Positions 19,184-27,570 of a DNA stretch of 64,000 nt are shown one piece after another (positions within the stretch are counted from its first letter, which is position 1; every line of letters begins with the position of its first letter). Below the pieces are notes generated by a model. That model searched no databases, was not told the origin of the DNA, and saw only the letters and a list, made by a program, of their open reading frames with translations. Origin of the DNA: Gleimia sp. 6138-11-ORH1 (GTDB lineage Bacteria; Actinomycetota; Actinomycetes; Actinomycetales; Actinomycetaceae); NCBI RefSeq assembly GCF_024814355.1, contig NZ_JANUXV010000002.1, positions 248,001 to 312,000 on the forward strand. Direction: 5' to 3'. The position numbers and the translations under genes were made by a program.

Positions 19184-19414
19184 TTACATCAGGTCTTTAA
19201 TGTCTTCTGCGATGGTGTCTGCCTCTGGGCCAACTACCACTTGAATGGAGTCAGAAGCGTGAACTACCCCGTAGGCGCCAGCTACTTTCAAACCGGCTTC
19301 ATCGACAAGAGTTTCGTCCTTAACTTCAACGCGAAGGCGAGTTATACAGGCTTCGAGATCTTTGATGTTTTCTGCTCCGCCGAGTGCTTGTAGAATTTGA
19401 TTTGCCTGGCTCAT
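19184..19414 (-). CDS. Stand-alone PTS EIIB domain, GlcNAc/glucose family
   Basis: 76 residues with the phospho-cysteine motif EACITRLRVEV (C23). It is a free-standing domain, like NagF of Streptomyces GlcNAc transport. It is upstream of crr in a two-gene operon and about 40 bp downstream of a perfect dre-like palindrome. The membrane EIIC partner is not in the window. Confidence 0.9.
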   Translation of the reverse strand: MSQANQILQALGGAENIKDLEACITRLRVEVKDETLVDEAGLKVAGAYGVVHASDSIQVVVGPEADTIAEDIKDLM

Positions 19415-19456
19415 TTTTACTCCTAGACTAGCTTCATCTTCTCTGATAGGTATTCT

Positions 19457-19470
19457 ATGGTCTAGACCAT
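19457..19470. promoter_or_regulatory. DasR-type dre operator (perfect palindrome)
   Basis: ATGGTCTAGACCAT is a perfect 14-bp palindrome matching the core of the Streptomyces DasR consensus (ACTGGTCTAGACCACT). It lies 43 bp upstream of the EIIB-crr operon, and a DasR-like GntR regulator is encoded at 19866-20591. Confidence 0.85.
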
Positions 19471-19579
19471 TCTTGTTTGCTTCGATGCAAATGGTTTTCT
19501 AATAGATAATCAGCTTATTTACTGGCAAAACTACTATTTTAGAAACTCACTTACCTACTATTCTATAGTGTAATTTAGT

Positions 19580-19828
19580 TTATTCCTCTTTAAGCTGGTC
19601 AATTACCTCAGCTAACAGGTTTTCAGCTTCGGGACCAACGATAACTTGCACGGCACAACCAAGTACAGTTGCCCCGTGGCAAAGTGGTTGGTGCAGTTTC
19701 GTTGCATCAACTTCGGTAGCATCTGCCACTTCAAAACGAAGCCGAGTAATACAAGGTTCTACAGCTAAAATATTGTCAGTTCCCCCTAAAGCGGCGATAA
19801 GCTGCGCGATACGTTCAGTTTCGTTCAT
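19580..19828 (-). CDS. Second stand-alone PTS EIIB domain
   Basis: 82 residues with EPCITRLRFEVAD (C26 phospho-acceptor), a paralogue of the EIIB at 19184. It directly follows the GntR regulator gene (38-bp gap), so it may share its transcript. Two free EIIB proteins suggest two EIIC permeases elsewhere in the genome. Confidence 0.88.
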   Translation of the reverse strand: MNETERIAQLIAALGGTDNILAVEPCITRLRFEVADATEVDATKLHQPLCHGATVLGCAVQVIVGPEAENLLAEVIDQLKEE

Positions 19829-19865
19829 TTTTCTATCCTTTAATAACGAGCTTTCTTTTCGAGAT

Positions 19866-20591
19866 CTATTTTTTGCGGCTCACAGTGGCAAAGGGTTGGG
19901 CGATGGGAACCCAGAGTTTGTGCCTGTCTCCGCGGTAAAAAGATTTAGTCAAACAGATGAGTTGGTGGTCTGCGTAGGCACGTCGATTTACCAGCAGCCC
20001 AGCCGCACCGGGTTCTACTTCCAAAAGATTAGTAAGGTCTTCATCTAAAACTATGCTTTCAATAACGTCCTCGCCCCAGGTAGGAGAGTAACCGCGCGCA
20101 TCTAGTTCTGCGTAAATCCCTTCAGGAGGGTGCGGGATAATAAATCCCGGCAAAAGGTGGGCGGGGAGAAGGGCTACTTCAACACACATGGGAGTTTCGT
20201 CTGCGAAACGAAGTCTACGAATGGCGTACAGGTTTTGTCCGTCTTTAAGTCCAAATACGGTAGCTTCTGAAAGCGTGGGGGTACGTTCTTCACAGTTTAA
20301 AACCCGTGTGGCTGGCACCATGCCTCGCATCCGCATTTCTTGAGAAAAACTGGTGATGCGCAATTGCAGATCTAGCTTTTCGTGGGCAACAAAAGTTCCT
20401 TTTCCTTGGATTCTCTCTAATTTTCCTTCTGCTACAAGCTCGCCAATGGCTTGCCGCACGGTCATGCGGGAGACCCCGAATTTTTCGCATAATTCGCGTT
20501 CTGAAAGGACTTTGTCACCAGGTTTAAGCTCCGTTGCAAAACTGTTGACAAGATAGTCATATATTGCTTGGTATTTCACAGTTTCTATCAT
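19866..20591 (-). CDS. dasR: GntR/HutC-family regulator, DasR/NagR-like
   Basis: 241 residues: winged helix (LSERELCEKFGVSRMTVRQA, about 25-65; then RIQGKGTFVA) and a UTRA effector domain (about 90-235). Located among GlcNAc-type PTS genes with two dre-like operators nearby, it is best read as DasR/NagR, which senses GlcN-6-P or GlcNAc-6-P and represses uptake genes. The symbol rests on operator and context, not only on sequence. Confidence 0.85.
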   Translation of the reverse strand: MIETVKYQAIYDYLVNSFATELKPGDKVLSERELCEKFGVSRMTVRQAIGELVAEGKLERIQGKGTFVAHEKLDLQLRITSFSQEMRMRGMVPATRVLNCEERTPTLSEATVFGLKDGQNLYAIRRLRFADETPMCVEVALLPAHLLPGFIIPHPPEGIYAELDARGYSPTWGEDVIESIVLDEDLTNLLEVEPGAAGLLVNRRAYADHQLICLTKSFYRGDRHKLWVPIAQPFATVSRKK

Positions 20592-21150
20592 ATCTTCCCC
20601 AAGGTACGTGCTTAGTGTTTTTGAATTTATAAAGGTACGTGCTTAGTGTTTTTAAGTTTTTAAGTGGCAGAAAATCCCGTATTTTGGGCGATTTTTGCAA
20701 GCACGTACCTTTGGAGGGTTTCTGCGCACCCCCTCCTTGCACTCTTAAATTATTTTCTTGCACAAATGTGCACGGTGGGGTAAGTCGCTTGACTGACCCA
20801 TTTACGAGACACAAACTAAAAAAGACTGGTCTAGACAACCGTTAGCTGCGTGAACCTTCGCAACCAACATGATTTCTCTCAAGGAAGTGAGAATAAAATG
20901 TCAAAAACCGAAGTACCTGCACACACAGAACCTTCAGCGATACAACCACTTCACCCACAGCTACAAGACACCTCTCCCAACACAAACTCTGATCAGCAAA
21001 CAACCGCCCCCTAACGCCCTCGGAAAAGAAAATAACCAACTTTCCCCAAATAAACCACACCGGCCAACGAACCAAAACCACACGCAACAAACCCAGCGCA
21101 ATAAACCCCGCAAGCCAAACGCACCAGAAAAAGATAATCTAAGGACCAAC
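20592..21150. other. Spacer with motif A hairpin, dre site and long C/A-rich leader of ptsI
   Basis: Motif A lies at 20603 and 20634 (forward) and 20703 (reverse). A dre-like site follows at 20825. From about 20870 to 21150 the + strand is extremely C/A-rich and free of stops in the ptsI frame but shows no family similarity, so it is taken as an untranslated leader. A motif B copy lies at 21015. Nothing else is recognised. Confidence 0.6.
20825..20839. promoter_or_regulatory. DasR-type dre-like operator upstream of ptsI
   Basis: ACTGGTCTAGACAAC differs from the dre consensus at the right half only. It lies 310 bp before the chosen ptsI start, so it should sit near the promoter of a long leader transcript. 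Confidence 0.75.
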
Positions 21151-22809
21151 ATGACCGCATACACCGGCACCCCCGTAGTTTCAGGAAAAGCCTACGCCAA
21201 AGTACTCTGGGCCAGCCCCCAAATCCAACTAGGCACCTGCACCACTTTCCTCACCCCAAACCAACACGAAACCGCTTTCGAAGCCTTCCGCAACGCCGCC
21301 CAAAAAGTCTCAGACAGGCTCTTTGAACGCTCCGCAGAATCCGTAGGCACCCCCTCAGACATCCTCGCAATGGCAGCCACCCTCGCCACCGACCCCGGCC
21401 TCGAAGAACGCGTAAAAAACTACATTTTCAACGAAAACCTCCCCGCCACCTACGCCACCGACAAAGCCGCCCACGAATTCGCTGACACCCTCCGACTAGC
21501 AGGCGGATACCTAGCCGAACGCACCACTGACCTGCTCGACGTAAAAAACCGCATCATCGCCGTCCTCCAAAACAAACCCGAACCAGGCATCCCCCAACTC
21601 AACGAACCCACCATCATCTTCGCCGAAGACCTGGCCCCCGCAGACACCGCCGGACTCAACCCCGAAATGGTAAAAGGATTCGTCACAGTCCTGGGCGGCC
21701 CCACCTCCCACACCTCAATCATCGCCCGCCAAATGGGAATCCCCTGCATCGTAGCTGCCCGCGACCTACAACAGATCCCCCAAGGTACGTGGGTACTAAT
21801 CAACGGAGACTCAGGTGACATCTACACCGACCCCAACCCCGAATACGCCACCGCAGAAGTTACCCAAGACAACGTCTTAAGAGAACGCGCCCGCAACTGG
21901 CAAGGCCCCGCCCAACTTGCCGACGGACATAAAGTACAACTCCTCGCCAACGTCCAAGACGGAACCTCCGCCGAAAAAGCAGCCCGATTCCCCGTCGAAG
22001 GAGTCGGCCTACTCCGCTCAGAACTCGGCTTCCTAGCCACCTCCACCGAACCTTCCTTCGAAACACAACGCGACTTCTACACTTCCGTATTCAATAAATT
22101 CCCCAACCACAAAGTAGTAGTCCGCACCCTTGACGCAGGCTCAGATAAACCCATCGCCTGGGCCTCACTAGACGACGAAGAAAACCCCGCCCTAGGTGTA
22201 CGCGGAATCCGCGCCGACGGAGTACACCCCCACATTCTGCCCACCCAAGTAGCCGCCGTTGCCGCAGCCGCCACCGGCCGAGAAACACACACCTGGATCA
22301 TGGCCCCCATGGTCTCAACCGTGGCAGAAGCCCGCTGGTTTAGCTCCCTGGTAAAACCCTACGGATTAAAAGCCGGAGTCATGATCGAAGTCCCCTCAGC
22401 TGCCCTCATGATTAACGAAATCTTCGCAGAAGTCGATTTCGTATCCATCGGCACAAACGACCTCACCCAATACGTGATGGCAGCAGATCGCCTAAACTCA
22501 CACCTAGCCACCTACACCAGCCACTGGCAGCCAGCCGTGCTACGCCTCATCGGACAAATCACCGCCGCCGGACAAAAAGCAGGAAAACCCGTAGGAGTCT
22601 GCGGAGAAATGGCAGCCGACCCATACCTTGCCTGCGTCTTAATTGGCTTAGGAGTAGATTCACTTTCAATGGCCGCTCCCACCGTAGGGTCAGTGGGCGT
22701 ACAACTATCCGAAGTCACCTTGGAACAATGCCAACTAGCAGCCCAAGCTGCCCTAACTATCGCTGACCCAGACAAACTAAGAGAAAAAGTCCGCGAAATC
22801 CTCAGCTGA
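21151..22809 (+). CDS. ptsI: PTS enzyme I (phosphoenolpyruvate-protein phosphotransferase)
   Basis: 552 residues from ATG 21151 (AAGGA RBS, family-typical length; the longer frame to 20869 adds 94 unlikely residues). The phospho-histidine motif is GGPTSHTSIIARQMGIPC; later RTLDAGSDKPI, GVRGIRADG, SIGTNDLTQYVMAADR and VCGEMAADP build the PEP-binding barrel. It starts the phosphate relay PEP-EI-HPr-EIIA-EIIB; HPr is not in the window. A dre site upstream implies DasR control. Codons are very C-rich. Confidence 0.95.
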   Translation: MTAYTGTPVVSGKAYAKVLWASPQIQLGTCTTFLTPNQHETAFEAFRNAAQKVSDRLFERSAESVGTPSDILAMAATLATDPGLEERVKNYIFNENLPATYATDKAAHEFADTLRLAGGYLAERTTDLLDVKNRIIAVLQNKPEPGIPQLNEPTIIFAEDLAPADTAGLNPEMVKGFVTVLGGPTSHTSIIARQMGIPCIVAARDLQQIPQGTWVLINGDSGDIYTDPNPEYATAEVTQDNVLRERARNWQGPAQLADGHKVQLLANVQDGTSAEKAARFPVEGVGLLRSELGFLATSTEPSFETQRDFYTSVFNKFPNHKVVVRTLDAGSDKPIAWASLDDEENPALGVRGIRADGVHPHILPTQVAAVAAAATGRETHTWIMAPMVSTVAEARWFSSLVKPYGLKAGVMIEVPSAALMINEIFAEVDFVSIGTNDLTQYVMAADRLNSHLATYTSHWQPAVLRLIGQITAAGQKAGKPVGVCGEMAADPYLACVLIGLGVDSLSMAAPTVGSVGVQLSEVTLEQCQLAAQAALTIADPDKLREKVREILS

Positions 22810-22824
22810 ACCCCCTCTCCCCCA

Positions 22825-22927
22825 AAGGTACGTGCTCACATTTTTCACTGAAAAATCAACAAAAACCTTCCAAAACATAGGTACGTGGTTGCAGTTTGCA
22901 TCTTCTGCAACAGCAACCACGTACCTA
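22825..22927. repeat. Motif A copies after ptsI, with an inverted pair
   Basis: A forward copy at 22827 is followed by AGGTACGTGGTTGC (22879) and its complement GCAACCACGTACCT (22913-22926). The pair could end the ptsI transcript. Confidence 0.75.
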
Positions 22928-22989
22928 CCCGCAAATTAAGTTAGGATAAAACTAAAAGACCACACGCACCGCCCTCGAAGGAGAAAAAC

Positions 22990-23823
22990 GTGACCCTCAA
23001 TGCCATCCGCTCCCTAGACGAACTACCCCCCGTAACCGCCTGGCTAACCGACATGGACGGAGTATTAGTCCACGAACAACACCCCATCCCCGGAGCACAA
23101 GACTTCCTGGACACCCTAAGAGAACTAAACCTTCCCTTCCTAGTTCTCACCAACAACTCCATCTACACAGCACGCGACCTCTCCGCCCGCCTAGACCACT
23201 CAGGACTACAAGTCCCCGAAGAAAACATCTGGACCTCCGCCCTGGCCACCGCCACCTTCCTCTCCCAACAATCCCCTCGCTCCACCGCCTTCGTTATCGG
23301 AGAAGCCGGGCTAATCACCGCCATGCACGAATGCGGCTACGTCATGACCGACCACAATCCCGAATTCGTAGTCCTTGGAGAAACCCGCTCATACGACTTC
23401 GCAGCCATCACCCACGCAATTCGACTCATCGAACGCGGCGCAAAATTCATTGCCACCAACCCAGATGCCACCGGCCCCTCCCAAGAAGGAACCCTCCCCG
23501 CCACCGGAGCAATCGCCGCAATGATCCAAGAAGCAACCAACAAAGCCCCCTACTTCGTAGGAAAACCCAACTCAATCATGTTCCGCGCCGCCCTCAACCG
23601 ATTAGACGTCCACTCAGAAACCACTGCTATGATCGGCGACCGTATGAACACCGACGTACAAGCCGGAATCGAAGCCGGATTAAGAACCCACCTGGTACTC
23701 ACCGGCTCCACCAAACGCGAAGATATTGAAAACTACCCCTACCGCGCCTACCAAGTACACGAATCAATCGCCGACCTCGTGCCACTGGTCCGCGAAAACG
23801 CAAAAGCCGCTGGACTAATCTAA
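22990..23823 (+). CDS. HAD-superfamily IIA hydrolase, NagD-like
   Basis: 277 residues from GTG 22990, with GAAGGAG 7 nt upstream that overlaps a motif B copy. TDMDGVL (D21, D23) is the HAD nucleophile motif, VLTNNS motif II, and AMIGDRMNTDVQAGIEAG motif IV. The type IIA cap and length fit NagD (nucleotide or sugar phosphatase). It is downstream of the PTS genes, but the gap carries a hairpin, so co-transcription is unsure. Confidence 0.9.
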   Translation: MTLNAIRSLDELPPVTAWLTDMDGVLVHEQHPIPGAQDFLDTLRELNLPFLVLTNNSIYTARDLSARLDHSGLQVPEENIWTSALATATFLSQQSPRSTAFVIGEAGLITAMHECGYVMTDHNPEFVVLGETRSYDFAAITHAIRLIERGAKFIATNPDATGPSQEGTLPATGAIAAMIQEATNKAPYFVGKPNSIMFRAALNRLDVHSETTAMIGDRMNTDVQAGIEAGLRTHLVLTGSTKREDIENYPYRAYQVHESIADLVPLVRENAKAAGLI

Positions 23824-23860
23824 CAAACCACCTAAGAAAATACCTCCGCAACTTAAAAAC

Positions 23861-23911
23861 AAAGGTACGTGGTTGCAGTTTTGAAAACTCAAACTGCAAC
23901 CACGTACCTTT
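23861..23911. terminator. Motif A hairpin between convergent genes (21-bp perfect arms)
   Basis: Arms at 23861-23881 and 23891-23911 pair perfectly around a 9-nt loop; each contains AAAGGTACGTGGTTGCAG and is flanked by A/T tails. It lies between the convergent NagD-like gene and pyrE, as a bidirectional terminator should. It is built from two opposed copies of the interspersed motif. Confidence 0.8.
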
Positions 23912-23947
23912 AATAAAAATATGAAAACTAAACTAAACTAAACCAAC

Positions 23948-24514
23948 CTAAACTAAACCAATATCGCTCAAACTTAACGCAGCCAAATACTTATAACCAG
24001 CCGCTTCAATCTTTTCCTTAGCTCCCGTATCACGATCAACCACCACAGCAACCGCCTCAATAATCGCCCCCGCAGCCTCCAACGCTGCAGCCGCTTCCAA
24101 CGGAGAACCACCCGTAGTAGAAGTATCTTCTAAAACAACTACCCGACGCCCCGTCACCGAAGGACCCTCAATCTGGCGTTTCATACCATGATCTTTCGCC
24201 GCCTTACGCACCACAAACGCATCAACAGCTAACCCACGTGAAGCCGCCGCATGCAAAATAGCCGTAGCAACCGGGTCAGCACCCATAGTTAAACCACCTA
24301 CCGCATCAAAATCATACGGGGCTAAATCATTATCTTCCAACAAGTCCAACATCACGTGCCCAATCAACGGAGCAGCCTCATGATGTAAAGTTACCCGGCG
24401 CATATCAACATAAAAATCAGATTCCAAACCTGAAGCCAAAGTAACCTTCTCATGGATAACAGCGTGTTCTTTAACAAGTTCAGCCAAACGGGCTTTGCGA
24501 GGATCATTAATCAT
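23948..24514 (-). CDS. pyrE: Orotate phosphoribosyltransferase
   Basis: 188 residues. The PRPP-binding motif RRVVVLEDTSTTGGSPLEAAAAL is clear, and VTLASGLESDFYVDMRRV is the usual N-terminal substrate loop. It converts orotate and PRPP to OMP in pyrimidine synthesis. No other pyr genes are nearby. Motif A variants lie in the upstream spacer. Confidence 0.93.
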   Translation of the reverse strand: MINDPRKARLAELVKEHAVIHEKVTLASGLESDFYVDMRRVTLHHEAAPLIGHVMLDLLEDNDLAPYDFDAVGGLTMGADPVATAILHAAASRGLAVDAFVVRKAAKDHGMKRQIEGPSVTGRRVVVLEDTSTTGGSPLEAAAALEAAGAIIEAVAVVVDRDTGAKEKIEAAGYKYLAALSLSDIGLV

Positions 24515-24545
24515 AACCCCAGTCTATCGAACGCACTCACCGTAA

Positions 24546-24661
24546 GGTACATCATCACCACAATCTGAGCTCGATTCTCACAAACTACATATCTCAAAGA
24601 AGAAGAAAAACATGATGATGTACCTTCAGGTGAAAGTGGAAGAAAAACGCAATGACGTACC
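24546..24661. repeat. Motif A variants with the ATCAT/GTCAT ending
   Basis: AAGGTACATCATC at 24544 faces GATGATGTACCTT at 24615-24626, and a third copy, AATGACGTACCTT, lies at 24651. This is the CAT-ending subtype of the motif, in the spacer upstream of pyrE. Confidence 0.75.
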
Positions 24662-24732
24662 TTGCGGTAAAACGAAACGCCACTCGCCCCCCTACCACTC
24701 ACAGTAGTTTCACAAAGGCCCCTTCGGAACGC

Positions 24733-25494
24733 TTAAACATGAGGCAAACGAGAAGTAACTTCCCTCACCAGCCAGCGCGGAGCTAACTTCGTAACTGTTG
24801 TAGACAACTTATAACGCAAAGTAGGAGTCACCAGAACCCGACCAGCCCGCACTGCCTGCAAAGACTGCCCTACCACCTCATCAGCTTTAATCCACGCAAA
24901 TGAAAACACATTCGAAGTATCATAACCAGAACGCTCATGGAAAGCAGTTGCAACCAATCCCGGCATAACTGCCGTAGCTGTCACCCCCGAGCCTTTCAGC
25001 TCTACCGCCAGCCCTTCTGTAAAAGCACGTACCCACGCTTTATGCGCTGAATAAGTTCCCATACCAGTATCAGAAGCCACAGAAGAAACATTCAAAATCG
25101 CGCCTCTTCCCCGAGCAACCATTGTCCGCGCCGCCGCGTGCGACAACTCCATCACCGCCGTAACCATCACATCTAACGCAGTTTTTTCTGTCTTGAAAGA
25201 TGATTCTAAAAAAGTCACATCCTTCCCATAACCCGCATTATTTACCAACAATCCCACCGGGCGACTAGTGTCGGTAAGACGTTCACAAACCCTTGCTCGA
25301 TCTTTCGCTTTCCCTAAGTCAGCAGCCATAACTTCCACTTTCACTCCCGTGTAGTTACGGATTTTCTCTGCTAAACGGTTAAGCACTTCTTCACGGCGAG
25401 CAACCACCACCAGATCATGTCCTGAAGCGGCTAATTGCCAGCAATATTCTTCTCCTAAACCGGAACTTGCGCCGGTAACTAATGCAATACCCAT
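24733..25494 (-). CDS. Short-chain dehydrogenase/reductase
   Basis: 253 residues from ATG 25494, which places the cofactor motif VTGASSGLGEEYC at the N-terminus as in the family; an open extension of 20 codons upstream is unlikely coding. NNAGYG, the catalytic Ser in NVSSVAS and YSAHK (Tyr, Lys) are present. It is an NAD(P)H oxidoreductase of unknown substrate, standing alone. Confidence 0.87.
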   Translation of the reverse strand: MGIALVTGASSGLGEEYCWQLAASGHDLVVVARREEVLNRLAEKIRNYTGVKVEVMAADLGKAKDRARVCERLTDTSRPVGLLVNNAGYGKDVTFLESSFKTEKTALDVMVTAVMELSHAAARTMVARGRGAILNVSSVASDTGMGTYSAHKAWVRAFTEGLAVELKGSGVTATAVMPGLVATAFHERSGYDTSNVFSFAWIKADEVVGQSLQAVRAGRVLVTPTLRYKLSTTVTKLAPRWLVREVTSRLPHV

Positions 25495-25550
25495 AGTTAC
25501 TAGCCTAAATGGTTTTATCTCTAACGCATAGAGTGACAGATTTTTTGGAG

Positions 25551-25645
25551 GCAAGGTACATCCTTGGGTTTTTGGAGGTGGGGTACATCCTTGGGTTTTT
25601 GGAGGTAGGGTACGTCCTTGGGTTTTGAAGGCAAGGTACGTTCTT
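25551..25645 (+). repeat. Four tandem direct copies of motif A, period 26-27 bp
   Basis: GGTACAT/GGTACGT cores at 25555, 25582, 25609 and 25635, each followed by CCTTGGGTTTT (TTCTTTG in the last) with GGAGG between. All read forward, so they cannot pair with each other. They lie 70 bp upstream of the exonuclease gene. Confidence 0.85.
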
Positions 25646-25712
25646 TGCTGCTTAAGTAATGGATGCTTCTGCTTGTGTTGGGTGGATTCTACTTTTGCGG
25701 TAAGTTTAAGCT

Positions 25713-26480
25713 ATGAGAATAGTGACTTGGAATGTGAACTCTATCCGTACCCGGATCGATCGGGTAATTGATGTACTTAAACGCTGGGATATTGATGTTC
25801 TGGCCATGCAAGAGTTGAAATGTAAGCCTGAGCAGTTTCCTTACGACCGCTTTTTGGAAGCCGGTTACGAAGTTGAAATGGTGGGATTGAATCAGTGGAA
25901 CGGCGTGGGAATTGCTTCTCGCGTGGGGCTTGAGAACGTGCAAATTGGTTTCCCCGGACAGCCTACTTATGAGGGGGTTTTAGAAGCTCGCGCTCTGGGA
26001 GCTACCTGCGGTGGGGTTGATGTGTGGAGTCTTTATGTTCCCAATGGTCGGGAGTTGAACCATCCGCATTATGTTTATAAGTTGGAATGGCTAACTGCAT
26101 TACGTGATTATATGGTTGATTCCATGGGTGATAAGAAAGTTGCTTTAGTTGGCGACTGGAATGTGGCGCCTTTTGATCACGATGTGTGGGATATGCAAGC
26201 TTTCGAGGGCGCTACTCACGTTTCTTTACCTGAGCGGGAAGCTTTCCGCGCTTTTGCTGAGATTGGGATGACGGAAGTTACTCGCGATCGGGTTGATAAC
26301 TACACTTACTGGGATTATCAAAAGCTCCGTTTTCCGAAGAATGAGGGAATGCGGATTGATTTTGTCTACGCTTCCCCTGCTTTAACTGCAACTTTATTGG
26401 ATGCGCAGATTGATCGTGATGAGCGAAAGGGTAAAGGCGCTTCTGACCACGTGCCTGTAATCGTTGATTTCGCGGTTTAA
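25713..26480 (+). CDS. xthA: Exodeoxyribonuclease III
   Basis: 255 residues: ATWNVNS-like VTWNVNSIRTR at the N-terminus, QELKCKPEQFP (metal Glu), YVPNGRE, LVGDWNVAPFDHDVWD and the C-terminal GASDHVPVIVDF with the catalytic His. It repairs abasic sites and degrades duplex DNA from the 3' end. A motif B copy encodes FEGAT near residue 165. It follows four tandem motif A copies. Confidence 0.93.
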   Translation: MRIVTWNVNSIRTRIDRVIDVLKRWDIDVLAMQELKCKPEQFPYDRFLEAGYEVEMVGLNQWNGVGIASRVGLENVQIGFPGQPTYEGVLEARALGATCGGVDVWSLYVPNGRELNHPHYVYKLEWLTALRDYMVDSMGDKKVALVGDWNVAPFDHDVWDMQAFEGATHVSLPEREAFRAFAEIGMTEVTRDRVDNYTYWDYQKLRFPKNEGMRIDFVYASPALTATLLDAQIDRDERKGKGASDHVPVIVDFAV

Positions 26481-26491
26481 CTAGTTTTTAG

Positions 26492-26550
26492 GGTACGTCC
26501 TTGTATTTTCGAGCAAGGTACGTCCTTGTTAAATTAGTTAAGCACGTACC
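26492..26550. repeat. Three motif A copies between xthA and the serine hydrolase gene
   Basis: Forward copies at 26492 and 26517 (GGTACGTCCTTG) and a reverse copy at 26544 (AAGCACGTACCTT) fill the 93-bp spacer. Confidence 0.8.
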
Positions 26551-26573
26551 TTAGTTGTGTTTTGGAGTAGCCG

Positions 26574-27386
26574 ATGATTCCCAGTTCATTAACTGCCGCT
26601 TTTCCTTTTTCTGTAGCGTTTTTTGACGCGGATGGGATTCGCTTTTCCGCGGGAGATTTGGGTTCTGAGTTTGCTTTTGCTTCGGTCACTAAGCTTTTGG
26701 CTTCGCGAGCTTTTTTAGTTGCCGTGGAACATGGTCTGATTGATTTAGATGATTCGATTTTGGTGGGTGAGCCGGCGCGTCCTACTTCTTTACGGCAGCT
26801 TTTAGCTCATGTTTCGGGGGTTTCTTTCGCGTCTGCGAAGCGCGCTGCTGAGGTTGGGGCGAAAAGGATTTATTCAAATTATGCGATTGATGTGGCGGCG
26901 CAGTGGCTCGAAAAACGTATTGACGTACCTTTTGGCGATTGGTTAGATGAGCAGGTTGTTGCCCCGCTTTTGTTGCAAGATTCTTATGTGGATGGTTCGG
27001 CTGCTCATGCGGGGCGTGGTTCGGTCCGTGATTTGGTTCGTTTTGGGCAAGAGTTGTTGGTGCCGCAGTTGATTTCTGATTCTTTGGCGCAAGAGGCTGC
27101 TTCTGTGCAGTGGCCGGGGTTGCGTGGGGTGACTCCAGGGTTTGGTCACTATGCGGATAATCAGTGGGGTTTGGCGATGGAGATTCGGGCGCGGAAAGAA
27201 CACACTTGGTTTCCGTCTTTGTCCGAGGATGCTACTTTTGGTCATTTTGGTTTAGCAGGTTCTTTTTTGTGGGTGGCTCCAGAAAGTGGTTTTGGAGCGG
27301 CCTTTTTAGGTGCTGAACCAACGGGGGATTGGCATAAAACGCATTGGCAGCAGTTGAATGATTGGTTGATTTCTAACTTTGGTTAA
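26574..27386 (+). CDS. Beta-lactamase-fold serine hydrolase
   Basis: 270 residues, short for the family. FASVTKLLASRAF holds the SxxK nucleophile (near 43), YSNYAID is the YxN motif, GHFGLAGS the third motif (HxG in place of KTG). No signal peptide is seen. It belongs to the class C/esterase-like group (PF00144), which includes esterases and peptidases; resistance function is not implied. A motif A copy inside encodes IDVPF. Confidence 0.85.
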   Translation: MIPSSLTAAFPFSVAFFDADGIRFSAGDLGSEFAFASVTKLLASRAFLVAVEHGLIDLDDSILVGEPARPTSLRQLLAHVSGVSFASAKRAAEVGAKRIYSNYAIDVAAQWLEKRIDVPFGDWLDEQVVAPLLLQDSYVDGSAAHAGRGSVRDLVRFGQELLVPQLISDSLAQEAASVQWPGLRGVTPGFGHYADNQWGLAMEIRARKEHTWFPSLSEDATFGHFGLAGSFLWVAPESGFGAAFLGAEPTGDWHKTHWQQLNDWLISNFG

Positions 27387-27419
27387 AGAAATTTAGGGTT
27401 TTTCGGTTGCGATTATTTC

Positions 27420-27498
27420 CGAGGGCGAAGGTACGTCCTCATCTTAAAAGGTACGTCCAGGATTTATAGGTACGTCCCCACTTTAAAGGTACGTCCTT
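27420..27498 (+). repeat. Motif B joined to four tandem motif A copies, period 19-20 bp
   Basis: CGAGGGCG at 27420 runs directly into AAGGTACGTCC; further cores at 27450, 27469 and 27488. The array lies just before the clpB hairpin. Confidence 0.85.
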
Positions 27499-27513
27499 AT
27501 CTTTAATAAAGAA

Positions 27514-27550
27514 TTTTGGGGGGCGACTCTTATCGAGCCGCCCCCCAAAA
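27514..27550. terminator. Hairpin between convergent serine hydrolase gene and clpB
   Basis: TTTTGGGGGGCG pairs with CGCCCCCCAAAA around an inner ACTC/GAG stem. It lies 21 bp past the clpB stop. The flanks are A/T rich rather than a clean U-run. Confidence 0.7.
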
Positions 27551-27570
27551 AAGTAATATTAGTATTTCGG

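Noticed and set aside
26574-27386. Antibiotic-resistance beta-lactamase
   Set aside because: The third motif is HFG rather than KTG, no signal peptide is seen and length is short; an esterase or peptidase-like enzyme is more likely.
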